From assembly GCF_003946915.1 (NCBI RefSeq), contig NZ_RPOC01000010.1:62001-126000 (forward strand): a stretch of DNA of 64,000 nt, read 5' to 3'. This DNA comes from Flavobacterium ustbae (GTDB lineage Bacteria; Bacteroidota; Bacteroidia; Flavobacteriales; Flavobacteriaceae). A program made the translations under genes and the position numbers. Below the pieces are notes generated by a model. That model was not told the origin of the DNA. It searched no databases and saw nothing but the letters and a program-made list of their open reading frames with translations. Position 1 is the stretch's first letter. Each line of letters starts with the position of its first letter. Below are positions 1 through 9,241 of the stretch, in pieces.

Positions 1-77
1 GGTCTAATATTTTTTTCTGCAAAATCTTTTATAGATTGTGCAATCATTAGTTGTGTTTCGTTGTAGTCAAAGTTCAT
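1..77 (-). CDS. Acyl-CoA dehydrogenase, N-terminal fragment
   Basis: The first 25 complete codons of a minus-strand gene run off the left edge of the window. They begin MNFDYNETQLMIAQSIKDFA, which matches the usual N-terminal helix of acyl-CoA dehydrogenases, flavoenzymes that oxidise acyl-CoA to enoyl-CoA in beta-oxidation or branched-chain amino acid breakdown. The ATG lies at 75-77, only 13 bases downstream of the stop of the helix-hairpin-helix gene at 91-978, so the two may be cotranscribed. Substrate class cannot be told from this fragment. Confidence 0.7.
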   Translation of the reverse strand, partial: MNFDYNETQLMIAQSIKDFAEKNIR

Positions 78-90
78 GAGTTAGTTTCTT

Positions 91-978
91 TTAGAACTCC
101 AAATATAAACTAATTATTTTTGCTTTTTCAACAGGAAAATCTTTAATTTTTGCTAAATCCTCAATATTATTAAAATTTCCGTTCATACTTCTATATATTA
201 CGATTTGTCTTGCAAGCCCATATTTGAAGTATGAGAATTGAGCTAGTTCTTTTAATGACGCCTCATTCACATTTATTTTCTTTAAATCTGAAGGGATTAC
301 AACTTTGAAATGACTGTTCAATTCATTTATAACTTCTGGCGAAAGTCCCCAGACATCCTTCATTTGTTCCATGGACACAAAAGCTCCAAAAATTTCTTTC
401 TGTTTGAGTATTCTGGTAGACAACCCTTCTCCTATTCCGTAAATTTTCATTAAATCTTCTTTCGTTGCCTGATTAATATCTAAGATTGCGAGCTTTTCTT
501 TTTTTGGAAAACTTTTTATACTGAATTCTTTTTTCTCAGTAGTCGAATTGCTTTTATTCTGTTTCCAATCTGGAAATTTAAATAAGGGAGAAATTTTATT
601 TAATAACGAATCGGAAATTCCAGTGACTTTTTGAAACTCTTCTGCTGAATTGACATATTTATTTTCTTTTCGAAAGACTAGTAAACGATCGATTTCTTCT
701 ACCGACATTCCGAGTTTATAACCTTTGTAATCTGAAATAAAATTAGGATTGAAAAGATAAACCGCTGGTTTTGCATTTGTATTAATCAATTTCTCCTGAT
801 CGATTTCTGATTGAAGAGCAAGCCATTCTTCTTTTTCTGCACTTTTTGTTTCTGAGATATTAGAATCGGAAAACAAATAAAACAGTTGCAAACTGATCAT
901 TATAACAAAAAGCATAAAAATGCCTATTCGCTGCTGTTTGGTAAAATGAAAATACTTATTGAGAAACTTAAAATTCAT
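91..978 (-). CDS. Helix-hairpin-helix (ComEA-like) protein
   Basis: The protein has about 295 residues, with one N-terminal membrane segment (IGIFMLFVIMISLQLFYLF) followed by an exported region. It contains repeated helix-hairpin-helix motifs: a first hit around LDINQATKEDLMKIYGIGEG and a second around INVNEASLKELAQFSYFKYG, plus a degenerate one near the middle. ComEA-type HhH domains bind DNA non-specifically and serve in DNA uptake, but many Bacteroidota homologues are uncharacterised. The start is placed at the ATG at 976-978 (MNFKFLNKYFHF) and not eight codons upstream, because the membrane segment then sits about 17 residues in. DNA binding is inferred from the family. Confidence 0.75.
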   Translation of the reverse strand: MNFKFLNKYFHFTKQQRIGIFMLFVIMISLQLFYLFSDSNISETKSAEKEEWLALQSEIDQEKLINTNAKPAVYLFNPNFISDYKGYKLGMSVEEIDRLLVFRKENKYVNSAEEFQKVTGISDSLLNKISPLFKFPDWKQNKSNSTTEKKEFSIKSFPKKEKLAILDINQATKEDLMKIYGIGEGLSTRILKQKEIFGAFVSMEQMKDVWGLSPEVINELNSHFKVVIPSDLKKINVNEASLKELAQFSYFKYGLARQIVIYRSMNGNFNNIEDLAKIKDFPVEKAKIISLYLEF

Positions 979-1200
979 ACTAGAAATACATTTAAAAAAC
1001 AATATGAGAAAAATCCTTCAAATTTATCAAGAAAATTAGTAAGAAAAGTAGTTTTTAAAAAATTATCGAATCTGTTACAAAAGGCCAATTAATTTAATGA
1101 ATATCAATACTTAGAGAATCTTTCTTACGAGTATTGTAAAAAAAACAAACATTTTATAACTTAAAAGATGATAATTGTTTTTATTTTTTGCAAAAAACAA

Positions 1201-1208
1201 TACATTTG
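1201..1208 (+). promoter_or_regulatory. Candidate -7 box (TACATTTG) for the APC permease
   Basis: The sequence fits the Bacteroidota -7 consensus TAnnTTTG. A TTG at 1175-1177 lies 23 bases upstream, at the long end of the accepted spacing. Transcription from here would start near 1215, which supports the permease start at 1240 over the ORF-opening ATG at 1168. Confidence 0.45.
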
Positions 1209-1239
1209 GCACTTAATAACAATAAACCAATATTATAGT

Positions 1240-2706
1240 ATGTCAATAATGAGAGTTAAACCAATATCTGCCTTTGAGGCCGATATGAAAAAAAGTGATT
1301 TAAAAAGGGTTTTAGGAAAATGGAGCCTTACTGCGATTGGAGTTGGTGCCATTATTGGCGGAGGAATTTTTGTATTAACCGGTACTGGAGCCTATTACCA
1401 TGCAGGTCCAGCATTAGCAATTTCGTTTATCATTGCAGGTATTGCGTGTGTTTTTGCGGCTCTTTGCTATTCTGAATTTGCATCAATTTTACCTGTAGAA
1501 GGATCTGCTTACGCTTATGCTTATGGTACAATTGGAGAAATTTTTGCCTGGATTATTGGATGGGGACTTATTCTCGAATATGCAATGGGATCTATGACGG
1601 TAGCGGTTTCCTGGTCTGGGTACTTTAATAAATTGCTAAAACTATTTCATATAAAACTTCCTGATTGGCTTACAACAGATCCTGCAAGTTATACTGGAGA
1701 AGGTTTCTCTATGAATCTTCCAGCTTTCTTGATCGTTATTCTAGTTATTTCGTTACTTATTAAAGGAACAAAAAGTGCAGCAAAAGCAAATAATGCTATT
1801 GTAATCCTTAAAGTTTCGGCGGTAATCTTTGTAATTGTTGCTGGTCTTTTCTTCATCAATACAGCAAACTGGAGTCCGTTTATTCCTGAAGCAACTCAGA
1901 TTATTGAAAAAGAGACAACTCATAATGCTTACGGAATTGGTGGAATCATTTCTGGAGCTGCTGCAATTTTCTTTGCTTATGTTGGTTTTGATGCCGTTTC
2001 TACACAAGCTGGAGAAGCTATCAATCCTAAAAAAGATGTTCCTTTTGCGATCATTGCTTCTTTACTAATCTGTACTACTTTATATATTCTAGTTTCTTTA
2101 GTATTAACTGGAATGATGAATTACCAAGATTTTAATCCGCTAGGAAAGTATCCAGAGGCTATTAAAGCTCCTGTTGCGTATGCTTTTGATATTGCCGGAC
2201 AAAGTTGGGCTGGTTCTATTATTACTATTGCAGCGACTATTGGTTTGGTTTCTGTATTAATGGTAATGATTATGGGACAATCTAGAATTTTCTTAGGAAT
2301 GTCTAAAGATGGATTAATTCCACAAGTTTTCTCTAAAGTAAACCCAATTTCTGGAACACCAAAAACGAACTTAATGATTCTTGGAGGTATTATCGCAACT
2401 GTAGCTGCTTTTACTCCAATCAACAAATTGGCTGATATGACTAGTTTTGGTACTTTGTTCGCCTTTACTATGGTTTGTATTGCGGTTTGGATTTTAAGAG
2501 TAAAACAACCAGGATTAAACAGAACTTTTAGAGTTCCTGCTCTTCCAGTTATTGCTGTTTTGGGAATCGCGATTAACTCTTACTTGATTTTCAATTTAAG
2601 TTTAGATGCTCAATTATTATCATTTGGATGGCTTATAATTGGTATTTTAGTTTATTTTTTATATAGCAAGAAAAGATCAAAACTTAATAATACAACCGAA
2701 GAATAA
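1240..2706 (+). CDS. APC-family amino acid permease
   Basis: This is a polytopic inner-membrane transporter of the amino acid-polyamine-organocation superfamily, about 488 residues with roughly 12 membrane segments. The first helix carries the family's unwound substrate-binding signature, GVGAIIGGGIFVLTGTGAYY, and a second conserved stretch (FFAYVGFDAVSTQAGEAINP) marks TM6. It resembles the cationic amino acid transporter branch (YfnA/CAT-like), but the substrate is not determined. I place the start at 1240 (MSIMRVKPIS) because the upstream 24 codons are AT-rich, hold the promoter box and do not resemble the family; the ATG at 1249 is also possible. A strong bidirectional terminator follows. 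Confidence 0.88.
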   Translation: MSIMRVKPISAFEADMKKSDLKRVLGKWSLTAIGVGAIIGGGIFVLTGTGAYYHAGPALAISFIIAGIACVFAALCYSEFASILPVEGSAYAYAYGTIGEIFAWIIGWGLILEYAMGSMTVAVSWSGYFNKLLKLFHIKLPDWLTTDPASYTGEGFSMNLPAFLIVILVISLLIKGTKSAAKANNAIVILKVSAVIFVIVAGLFFINTANWSPFIPEATQIIEKETTHNAYGIGGIISGAAAIFFAYVGFDAVSTQAGEAINPKKDVPFAIIASLLICTTLYILVSLVLTGMMNYQDFNPLGKYPEAIKAPVAYAFDIAGQSWAGSIITIAATIGLVSVLMVMIMGQSRIFLGMSKDGLIPQVFSKVNPISGTPKTNLMILGGIIATVAAFTPINKLADMTSFGTLFAFTMVCIAVWILRVKQPGLNRTFRVPALPVIAVLGIAINSYLIFNLSLDAQLLSFGWLIIGILVYFLYSKKRSKLNNTTEE

Positions 2707-2721
2707 TAAATACAATTTCAT

Positions 2722-2759
2722 AAAAAAAGCTCCAAACGTAAATTTTTGGAGCTTTTTTT
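2722..2759. terminator. Bidirectional terminator, permease/PspC
   Basis: A perfect 15-bp stem (arms 2722-2736 and 2745-2759, core AAGCTCC/GGAGCTT) is flanked by A- and T-runs on both sides, so it can end the permease transcript on the plus strand and the PspC transcript on the minus strand. The second arm touches the PspC stop codon. Confidence 0.9.
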
Positions 2760-2985
2760 ATAAATCAAATACTGAAGTTCTTTTGGAACGGATTAAATCT
2801 TTTAATCTAATCCAGAAAGCAAGAGTTAAATATATTCCAAATCCTAAACCGGCTGTGACAAAAGAGATATAGATAAAAAACAATCTTACACTTGTTACAC
2901 GCATTCCAAGTTTATCTGCTAATCTTGAAGAAACATGAAAGCCATATTTCTCGAAGAAGAATTTAAGTTTTAAAATTGCTGACAT
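2758..2985 (-). CDS. PspC-domain small membrane protein
   Basis: This 75-residue protein consists almost wholly of a PspC domain: an amphipathic start, the stretch VSSRLADKLGMRVTSVRLFF, a long membrane segment (IYISFVTAGLGFGIYLTLAFWI) and a short basic tail. PspC proteins of the phage-shock response sense or relay envelope stress. Stand-alone single-domain copies are common in Bacteroidota and their role is unproven. It is convergent with the upstream permease and has its own candidate -7 box at 3018-3025. Confidence 0.8.
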   Translation of the reverse strand: MSAILKLKFFFEKYGFHVSSRLADKLGMRVTSVRLFFIYISFVTAGLGFGIYLTLAFWIRLKDLIRSKRTSVFDL

Positions 2986-3017
2986 CTATATTTTAGATTT
3001 ATGATTTTAGATTTTTA

Positions 3018-3025
3018 CAAAAATA
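3018..3025 (-). promoter_or_regulatory. Candidate -7 box for the PspC gene
   Basis: CAAAAATA on the plus strand reads TATTTTTG on the minus strand, matching TAnnTTTG, 33 bases upstream of the PspC ATG. No convincing -33 TTG is visible. Confidence 0.35.
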
Positions 3026-3031
3026 CAAATT

Positions 3032-3080
3032 ATCTAATTAACTAATTATCTCATTTTCTAATTTTCTAATTGGCTAATTA
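3032..3080. repeat. Short AT-rich tandem-like repeat (TAATTnnCTAATT)
   Basis: The 3' flank of the DUF2851 gene is built from overlapping degenerate copies of a word like TAATTxxCTAATTAT, overlapping that gene's last codons at 3074-3080. The same vocabulary recurs at about 30361-30400 and 56770-56850, which points to a dispersed low-complexity intergenic family. Confidence 0.5.
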
Positions 3081-4345
3081 TTTTTAAGCAACTCTATTCC
3101 TATTGCGCATTTTAAGCAAGATTTACGTTCGCAATATTCATTTTTTAGTTCTAATAATGTCTGACTTTCAAACGCCGTTTTTGATTTGATTCCAAACGAA
3201 TTAAATTTGTCTATAATAGCGTTTTTTTCTGAAGTTACTTCATTTATAAAGTCAATTAAATCTTCGGCAATTGACTCTCCCAAAACGCTTGAATAAGCAA
3301 ATTGAAGCGGAATAATTGTGTTGATAATTAGTAAATCTATAAACGATTTTGAGAGCATTTTAGATTTCTTCGGACTTTCTTTATCAAACTGATAATGATT
3401 TTGCCAATATAGACTTGCAGAAACATTTAGCAAACGATATACATCATTAACAGATTTTAAATCAATAATTTTAGAAAACAAATTTTGATGTTTATGATAT
3501 AAAGCCGCCAATTGCGAAAGTCTTATTGTCGGAAAATTATCTGGACGAAGTTTAAAAAACTGAAGCGGATCTGTATGCGTTTTTTCTATTTGATACTTAT
3601 GCAATAAATAAAAGTAACGAAACTTCAAATCTTTATAATAAACATCTTCTTTTTCTGCTTCTAATAGATTTGAAGTTCCAAAAAGCAATGCTTCTAGATT
3701 TTCGACTTCAAAGCTTTCTTTTCGAATAACTGAAAACGGTATAGCCTTAGAAATTTGCAAAAACGAATTTCCATTAGTATTTAGTCCAAAATTTTTAGCT
3801 AGAAGACAAAACAACACCGCTTCCCAATCTTGATTGGTTTCTCCTAATAACTGATAAATAAACTTTGATTTTCGCTCTAAACGCTCAAAAAACAATCTTT
3901 CCTGCCAGTTTTTAAAAACAAAACTGTCGATTTCTTTTAATTGTCTTTCACAGGAAATCCAGGTTTTTGGAGAAATCAATGCATTATAACTTTCCACAAT
4001 TTCTTTCGAAACATAATCTTTAAGAACCAAAACCGGAATTTCAGTATTATTTTCTCTAAAAATAGCAGTATCATTTTCCCATACAACATGAAGAATAACA
4101 TTTTTATAAGCAGGATCTTTCTCATGGTTATGGAGATACCAATCTGAAGATTTTAAATGAATTTCGACATTACCAGCCCATTTTTGATTTCCAATTTCGA
4201 TGTGAGCATTAAAGAAATCAGGGCCAGAAAGTTCTAAGTAATCACCCGTTTTAATAATGGTAATTGGTTCGTCTTGAGCCGATTTCAAATTCAAGCTATC
4301 AAATTTCCTGAATTTCCAGATATAATGAAGGAAGTCTTCTTTCAT
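3074..4345 (-). CDS. DUF2851 family protein
   Basis: This 423-residue protein matches the DUF2851 family, which is widespread in Bacteroidota. The N-terminal part has the recognisable stretch EDFLHYIWKFRKFDSLNL followed by a beta-rich domain (YLELSGPDFFNAHIEIGNQK, then WAGNVEIHLKSSDWYLHNHE), and the C-terminal part ends in a cysteine-bearing helix (CERKSCLKCAIGIELLKN) that looks like a small metal site. No signal peptide is present, so it is cytosolic. Function is unknown. The gene stands alone between PspC and an exonuclease in the same orientation, with gaps of about 75-90 bases. Confidence 0.85.
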   Translation of the reverse strand: MKEDFLHYIWKFRKFDSLNLKSAQDEPITIIKTGDYLELSGPDFFNAHIEIGNQKWAGNVEIHLKSSDWYLHNHEKDPAYKNVILHVVWENDTAIFRENNTEIPVLVLKDYVSKEIVESYNALISPKTWISCERQLKEIDSFVFKNWQERLFFERLERKSKFIYQLLGETNQDWEAVLFCLLAKNFGLNTNGNSFLQISKAIPFSVIRKESFEVENLEALLFGTSNLLEAEKEDVYYKDLKFRYFYLLHKYQIEKTHTDPLQFFKLRPDNFPTIRLSQLAALYHKHQNLFSKIIDLKSVNDVYRLLNVSASLYWQNHYQFDKESPKKSKMLSKSFIDLLIINTIIPLQFAYSSVLGESIAEDLIDFINEVTSEKNAIIDKFNSFGIKSKTAFESQTLLELKNEYCERKSCLKCAIGIELLKNN

Positions 4346-4420
4346 TTAGATTTTATAGTATAATTACAAAATCTAAAAGTAAATAAATTTTAATATTATT
4401 CTTACAAATTATAAATTTAT

Positions 4421-4903
4421 TTAACGAAGCAAATACAGATTTGCACAAGCTCTTGCATCAGACAACGCTTCGTGGTGATTAAGTTGAATGTCCATTTCAC
4501 GACAACAATCGCTTAATTTGGTTGGTTTTATCCCTTTAGCTTTATATATTTTGACAGTGCATTCCCATTTTAAAGCGATATTTAAATCTTCATAATTCAA
4601 GCCATGTAAAAGCATTGTTTTCATCAAAACATTGCGGTCAAAGCTTTCATTATGGGCTACTACAATTTTATTTTTAAGTCTTTTTTCAATTTCAGGATAA
4701 ATCTGAAAAAAAGATTTTGCATTGACCGTATCTTTTGGATAAATTCCGTGCACACGAATTGTAAATGGATTATATTCATTGTTCGGAGGTTTAATTAAAG
4801 ATACATATTCGTCAACGATAATTCCGTTTTCGACTGTAACAATACCTACTGAACACGGATGATACCCTGTCGCAGTTTCAAAATCAATAGCAGTAAAATT
4901 CAT
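4421..4903 (-). CDS. DEDDh 3'-5' exonuclease (DnaQ-like)
   Basis: This 160-residue RNase T/DnaQ-fold exonuclease carries all four motif residues: D7 and E9 in AIDFETATG, an Asp in HNESFDRNVL, and the C-terminal His and Asp in HHEALSDARACANLYL. It lacks additional domains, so it is a free-standing exonuclease rather than the polymerase III epsilon subunit of a larger complex. Such proteins trim DNA or RNA 3' ends; the exact substrate is not evident. The start is the only sensible ATG, seven residues before the first catalytic Asp. Confidence 0.88.
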   Translation of the reverse strand: MNFTAIDFETATGYHPCSVGIVTVENGIIVDEYVSLIKPPNNEYNPFTIRVHGIYPKDTVNAKSFFQIYPEIEKRLKNKIVVAHNESFDRNVLMKTMLLHGLNYEDLNIALKWECTVKIYKAKGIKPTKLSDCCREMDIQLNHHEALSDARACANLYLLR

Positions 4904-4981
4904 GTTCTATTTTTAAAAGACAAATCCATAAACTAAATTGGTTTACAATATAGTTTATGGATTATTTTTATTTAAAATGGC

Positions 4982-6343
4982 TTATTTAATTGAGCCAATA
5001 ATATCATATTTAGTAATAATGTGATGATGTCCGTTTCCTAAATCTAACAAAACAGCATCGTTTTCTTTGCTGAAAAGTTTTGATACTTCTTCAATTGGCG
5101 TTCCTAATTTTACAATTGGAAAAGGTTTACCCATGACATCTTTAATTGGTTTTTCTGCAACATTTTTATCTGCAACGTAGCTTCTAAACAAATCTGTTTC
5201 GTCTACAGAACCAACAAATCCATTGATGTCTACCACTGGAATCTGCGAAATCTTATATTTACGCATACGTTCAATTGCATGCGAAACCAATTCTTCTGTA
5301 CGCACCACGATCAATTCTTTGTCGATATGGTCTTTGATAACGTCTTCGGCTTTTGTTAAATTTTCTTCTAAGAATCCGCGCTCACGCATCCAGTCGTCAT
5401 TGAACATTTTACCCACATAACGGCTTCCAGAATCGTGAAATAATACCACAACAACATCTTCCGGTTTAAAATGCTCTTTCAGCTGTAATAAACCTTTTAT
5501 ACAAGCTCCTGCTGAATTCCCAACAAAAATACCTTCTTCTAGAGCGATTTTTCTAGTGTAAACGGCAGCATCTTTATCGGTTACTTTTGTAAAACCGTCA
5601 ATTAAAGAAAAATCAACATTTTTAGGCAAAATATCTTCTCCAATCCCTTCTGTTATATAAGAATAGATTTCGTTTTCGTCAAAAATTCCTGTTTCGTGAT
5701 ATTTTTTAAAAACAGAACCGTAAGTATCAATTCCCCAGATTTTAATATTTGGATTTTTTTCTTTCAAATATTTTCCAACCCCAGAGATCGTACCTCCTGT
5801 TCCAACTCCCACAACAAAATGAGTAATTTTACCGTCTGTCTGTTTCCAGATTTCAGGTCCAGTTTGCTCGTAATGTGCCAACGAATTTGACATGTTATCG
5901 TATTGGTTAACATACCAAGAATTTGGAGTTTCTTCTGCTAAACGCTTAGAAACCGAATAATAAGAACGTGGATCTGTTGGCTCAACATCTGTAGGACAAA
6001 CGACAACCTTTGCACCAACAGCACGAAGAATATCCATTTTTTCTTTAGACTGTTTATCTGAGATTACACAAATTAATTTGTAACCTTTTACGATTGCAAC
6101 TAGTGCAAGTCCCATTCCTGTATTTCCCGAAGTTCCTTCAATAATTGTTCCTCCAGGTTTTAGTCTGCCGTCTGCCTCTGCATCTTCAATCATCTTCACA
6201 GCCATTCTATCTTTTACAGAATTACCAGGATTAAAGGTTTCGACTTTTGCCAATACTAACGCATCAATTTCAGCAACAATTTTGTTGAGTTTTACCAATG
6301 GTGTGTTACCAATTGTTTCTAAAATATTATTTGAAAAGTCCAT
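4982..6343 (-). CDS. Cysteine synthase / cystathionine beta-synthase with CBS pair
   Basis: The 453-residue protein has an N-terminal PLP fold-type II domain (about 1-325) and a C-terminal CBS-domain pair (about 335-453). The PLP lysine is K44 in NPGNSVKDRM, and the phosphate/substrate loop is GTSGNTGMG. Enzymes with this layout either replace the hydroxyl of serine with homocysteine to give cystathionine or make cysteine from O-acetylserine; the CBS pair suggests adenosyl-ligand control. Homology alone does not decide between the two, so I give no gene symbol. It is monocistronic, 48 bases downstream of the porin start on the same strand. Confidence 0.88.
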   Translation of the reverse strand: MDFSNNILETIGNTPLVKLNKIVAEIDALVLAKVETFNPGNSVKDRMAVKMIEDAEADGRLKPGGTIIEGTSGNTGMGLALVAIVKGYKLICVISDKQSKEKMDILRAVGAKVVVCPTDVEPTDPRSYYSVSKRLAEETPNSWYVNQYDNMSNSLAHYEQTGPEIWKQTDGKITHFVVGVGTGGTISGVGKYLKEKNPNIKIWGIDTYGSVFKKYHETGIFDENEIYSYITEGIGEDILPKNVDFSLIDGFTKVTDKDAAVYTRKIALEEGIFVGNSAGACIKGLLQLKEHFKPEDVVVVLFHDSGSRYVGKMFNDDWMRERGFLEENLTKAEDVIKDHIDKELIVVRTEELVSHAIERMRKYKISQIPVVDINGFVGSVDETDLFRSYVADKNVAEKPIKDVMGKPFPIVKLGTPIEEVSKLFSKENDAVLLDLGNGHHHIITKYDIIGSIK

Positions 6344-6391
6344 TTTGTATTATTTAATATTTGATTTTATGATAAATCTTCAACTCTTTTT

Positions 6392-8377
6392 TTATTCGAA
6401 CCAATTCCAAACCAGACCAAAACGCAGTGCAAAATCACGATACGGATTATTAGGTGTTGCGTAATAATTGCTTTGTGAAAATAAAGCATTAAAATGCTCT
6501 GCTTTTAAATAAAAACGGGTTTGGCGTATTCTGGCATTTACAAAGAAATCGAATGTTGCAAAACCTCCGATTTTTTTATCCTGTTGCACAAAAAATTCTG
6601 CAATAACAGGGTTGTAATCATCTCCGTAATATTTCGTCATATAATTAAATACAAGTCCTGTTTGCAAAAACAATGCTTTTTTGAACAAATAATTGGAATA
6701 ATAAAATGTATTTCTGGTAACAAAATCTGGCACATTTAAAATTAAATCTGACTGATCTACTTTTTGATATAAAAGTGTATTATCGAGAGCAAATTTTCCA
6801 AATTTAAATTCACGGCTTGCTTTAATTTCTAAATAATTGATTGCATTTCCGTATTGGAAAGGTTTTACAATTTGCATGTTAGCTGTTTTTTGTGCAGCTG
6901 TAGCGTCATCTGCAAAATACAAATGATCGTTTAAAACAGTATATTGAACTTGTCCTGTTAACCAAGGTGTTGTAATTTCTGCACTTAGCGAATTAATTTT
7001 TTCATTCTTAAAATCATTCGACCAATTGTATGAAATCCAACTACTTTGATATAAGTTATAATTATTATTAGGCAATTTATTGATGTTACGATACCTGAAA
7101 TCAAACTTAATTTTTTCGCTCATATCGTAACGTAACTTAGCGTCTAAATCTGAAAGCGACTGATTGGTAATGGATCTTGAATATAAAAACCTACCATTCC
7201 ACTTGTTTTTCTGATATTCGTACTGAGCGCCAAAATTATTAAACTGCAAAAACAAATTGTCTGGAATTTCACTTCCATCAGGTTCAATAATAATTCGGTT
7301 GTATTTATAATTAGATCTATAGTCGTCTACAAAAAATATAAATTTACCTAACAGCGAATTCTCATAAGCCGCTCCTACTTTATTATAAAGTCTCTCGTAT
7401 TTAGTCTGATCGTTAATATTGCTTGCTGCATACGACTCTCCAAATCGAGGTATACGTTTTGTGGTGCCATCACTAGAAGTTACACTTGACAATATTGTTG
7501 GCTGTTTATATTCGTAAGCTTTATACTCGTAATTAAACTGATGTGTTATATATAAGTTATTGCTTCCATCATTCGGATTTACTCTGAAAGCATGATCAAA
7601 AAACAATCTTCTTCCTTTTAAAAATGATTCTGCATCAGTTAAATAAACCTGTAGTCTTTGTCGGTTTTTATAATCAGGATTATCGCTTTCAAAATCATTT
7701 ACGTTTGTAATACCTCCATTTTCCTCATTTAAAATATCTTGATTAACAAAATGTGCATTTATTGCATATCGCTTATTTGTTGTGGCATAACTGGTTGTAA
7801 TTCTTAAATTTCCGGCACTAACTAACTGATTAATATAGTCTCCCTCCGATCTTAACCCCTTGTATGCAATCGAGAAATTCAGATTTTTAGAAGCGTTTAA
7901 AGTGATAAAAGAATCAACATTTTGTCCTTTATTAATAGTGGTATTAAAAAACAGCTCCGTAAATGGTGTTGCAACAGAATAATATCTAATTTGATCTGCC
8001 TGCATGTAAATAGAATGTTTTCCTGTAAAACCAATTTCTGGATACGGAGAAAAACTTGTCAAACTGTATTGCAGTGTATTTAATGGCTGTCCTATATTAG
8101 AAAATTCCTGAAGACCAAAAAGATCTTTTCTCAGGTGATTTTGCCTATAGGCACTTTTAATAGTCAGAGACGTATCGGCATAAATTGTATCGTGTTCTAA
8201 AGTGACAATTTTATACTGGTCTATTGTGGCTATTTTTTTCTTTTTCTTTTTTACCGTATCTGTAATACTAGAATATTCTGAATTCATATCTAAATTACTT
8301 TTAGAAGCTGGTTTTTTTTCTTGCGAAAACAATAAAGTTGGAACAACTAATAGATATAAAAAAATGAATATTCTCAT
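6392..8377 (-). CDS. Putative porin (Bacteroidota outer-membrane beta-barrel)
   Basis: The 661-residue exported protein has a signal peptide (MRIFIFLYLLVVPTLLFSQ) and a lysine-rich linker, then a long alternating-hydrophobicity region ending in an aromatic terminus (RFGLVWNWFE), as expected for an outer-membrane barrel recognised by the BAM machinery. It matches the Bacteroidota family annotated as putative porin. The substrate is unknown. A candidate minus-strand -7 box lies 42-49 bases upstream, and rnhB is divergent. Confidence 0.8.
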   Translation of the reverse strand: MRIFIFLYLLVVPTLLFSQEKKPASKSNLDMNSEYSSITDTVKKKKKKIATIDQYKIVTLEHDTIYADTSLTIKSAYRQNHLRKDLFGLQEFSNIGQPLNTLQYSLTSFSPYPEIGFTGKHSIYMQADQIRYYSVATPFTELFFNTTINKGQNVDSFITLNASKNLNFSIAYKGLRSEGDYINQLVSAGNLRITTSYATTNKRYAINAHFVNQDILNEENGGITNVNDFESDNPDYKNRQRLQVYLTDAESFLKGRRLFFDHAFRVNPNDGSNNLYITHQFNYEYKAYEYKQPTILSSVTSSDGTTKRIPRFGESYAASNINDQTKYERLYNKVGAAYENSLLGKFIFFVDDYRSNYKYNRIIIEPDGSEIPDNLFLQFNNFGAQYEYQKNKWNGRFLYSRSITNQSLSDLDAKLRYDMSEKIKFDFRYRNINKLPNNNYNLYQSSWISYNWSNDFKNEKINSLSAEITTPWLTGQVQYTVLNDHLYFADDATAAQKTANMQIVKPFQYGNAINYLEIKASREFKFGKFALDNTLLYQKVDQSDLILNVPDFVTRNTFYYSNYLFKKALFLQTGLVFNYMTKYYGDDYNPVIAEFFVQQDKKIGGFATFDFFVNARIRQTRFYLKAEHFNALFSQSNYYATPNNPYRDFALRFGLVWNWFE

Positions 8378-8418
8378 TTGATGGCTTTGTATAATTTATT
8401 TTGACAAATTTTGCTAAG

Positions 8419-8426
8419 CAAAGGTA
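8419..8426 (-). promoter_or_regulatory. Candidate -7 box for the porin gene
   Basis: CAAAGGTA on the plus strand is TACCTTTG on the minus strand, matching TAnnTTTG, in the divergent porin/rnhB region. A suitable -33 TTG is not clear. Confidence 0.4.
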
Positions 8427-8475
8427 AATTATAAAAACAAATAAATAAAAAAACACTTCATTTTATACAATTGCC

Positions 8476-8506
8476 TTGGCTGACAGTACGAAAACGAATA
8501 TTTTTG
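8476..8506 (+). promoter_or_regulatory. Bacteroidota promoter for rnhB
   Basis: TTG at 8476-8478 and TATTTTTG at 8499-8506 are separated by 20 bases, an ideal spacing for the Bacteroidota sigma-A promoter (TTG, 17-23 bases, TAnnTTTG). It lies about 40 bases before the rnhB ATG. This is the cleanest promoter in the window. Confidence 0.65.
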
Positions 8507-8545
8507 CTGAAAATTTCATCCAATTTGTTATTTAAAACCTAAAAA

Positions 8546-9211
8546 ATGCTCGAAAAAAATTTCTCTGGATTTGTTTTAGAAACTGGAACTGACGAGGCTG
8601 GAAGAGGTTGTCTGGCTGGTCCGGTAACAGCCGCTGCTATAATTCTTCCGGCTGATTTTGAAAATAAAATCTTGAATGACAGTAAACAATTGTCTGAAAA
8701 AACGAGAGCACTTTTAAGACCAATTATAGAAAAAGAAGCTGTATGTTTTGCTGTAACACATTTGTTTCCAGATGAAATTGACGAAATAAATATTCTAAAT
8801 GCTTCGATGAAAGGAATGCAGGAATGCATCTTAAAATTAAAACACGTTCCCGAATTTATAATTGTTGACGGAAATCGTGCCTTGAATGCTAAACTTGGCC
8901 TAAAAAATACTTTTGGAAAACAATTTTCTATAGATGAAATTACTCTTCTAAAATCAATTCCTAACCAAAGCATTATAAAAGGTGACGGAAAATATCTGAG
9001 TATTGCCGCTGCGTCTGTTTTAGCCAAAACCTATCGCGACGAATACATGGATCAAATTCATGAAGAATTCCCGATGTACAACTGGAAACAAAATAAAGGA
9101 TATCCAACAAAAGAACACCGAGAAGCCATTAAAGAATTTGGAACTACAAAATATCACAGAATGAGTTTCAGACTGCTGCCAGAACAGCTAGAACTTGATT
9201 TCTTTCAATAA
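8546..9211 (+). CDS. rnhB: Ribonuclease HII
   Basis: The 221-residue enzyme cleaves the RNA strand of RNA-DNA hybrids and removes single ribonucleotides from DNA. The DEAGRG signature (D16, E17) is at the N-terminus in [19 protein letters not shown], the third acidic residue is in [10 protein letters not shown], and the fourth follows in the conserved C-terminal block [20 protein letters not shown]. Length and order match standard bacterial RNase HII. It is a single-gene unit with its own promoter and a terminator shared with the convergent SnoaL-like gene. Confidence 0.95.
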   Translation: MLEKNFSGFVLETGTDEAGRGCLAGPVTAAAIILPADFENKILNDSKQLSEKTRALLRPIIEKEAVCFAVTHLFPDEIDEINILNASMKGMQECILKLKHVPEFIIVDGNRALNAKLGLKNTFGKQFSIDEITLLKSIPNQSIIKGDGKYLSIAAASVLAKTYRDEYMDQIHEEFPMYNWKQNKGYPTKEHREAIKEFGTTKYHRMSFRLLPEQLELDFFQ

Positions 9212-9237
9212 AAAACGACCTTAATAGGTCGTTTTTT
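9210..9237. terminator. Bidirectional terminator, rnhB / SnoaL-like gene
   Basis: A CGACC/GGTCG hairpin is extended by A- and T-runs on each side (arms 9210-9220 and 9227-9237). It starts within the rnhB stop codon and sits between convergent genes. Confidence 0.88.
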
Positions 9238-9241
9238 ATTA

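Noticed and set aside
886..1092. 68-residue plus-strand ORF overlapping the start of the HhH gene
   Set aside because: Lies antisense to the HhH signal region, Lys-rich and without promoter or similarity; a shadow frame.
8539..9027. Long minus-strand ORF inside rnhB
   Set aside because: Exact antisense to the highly conserved RNase HII gene; its composition mirrors rnhB codons.
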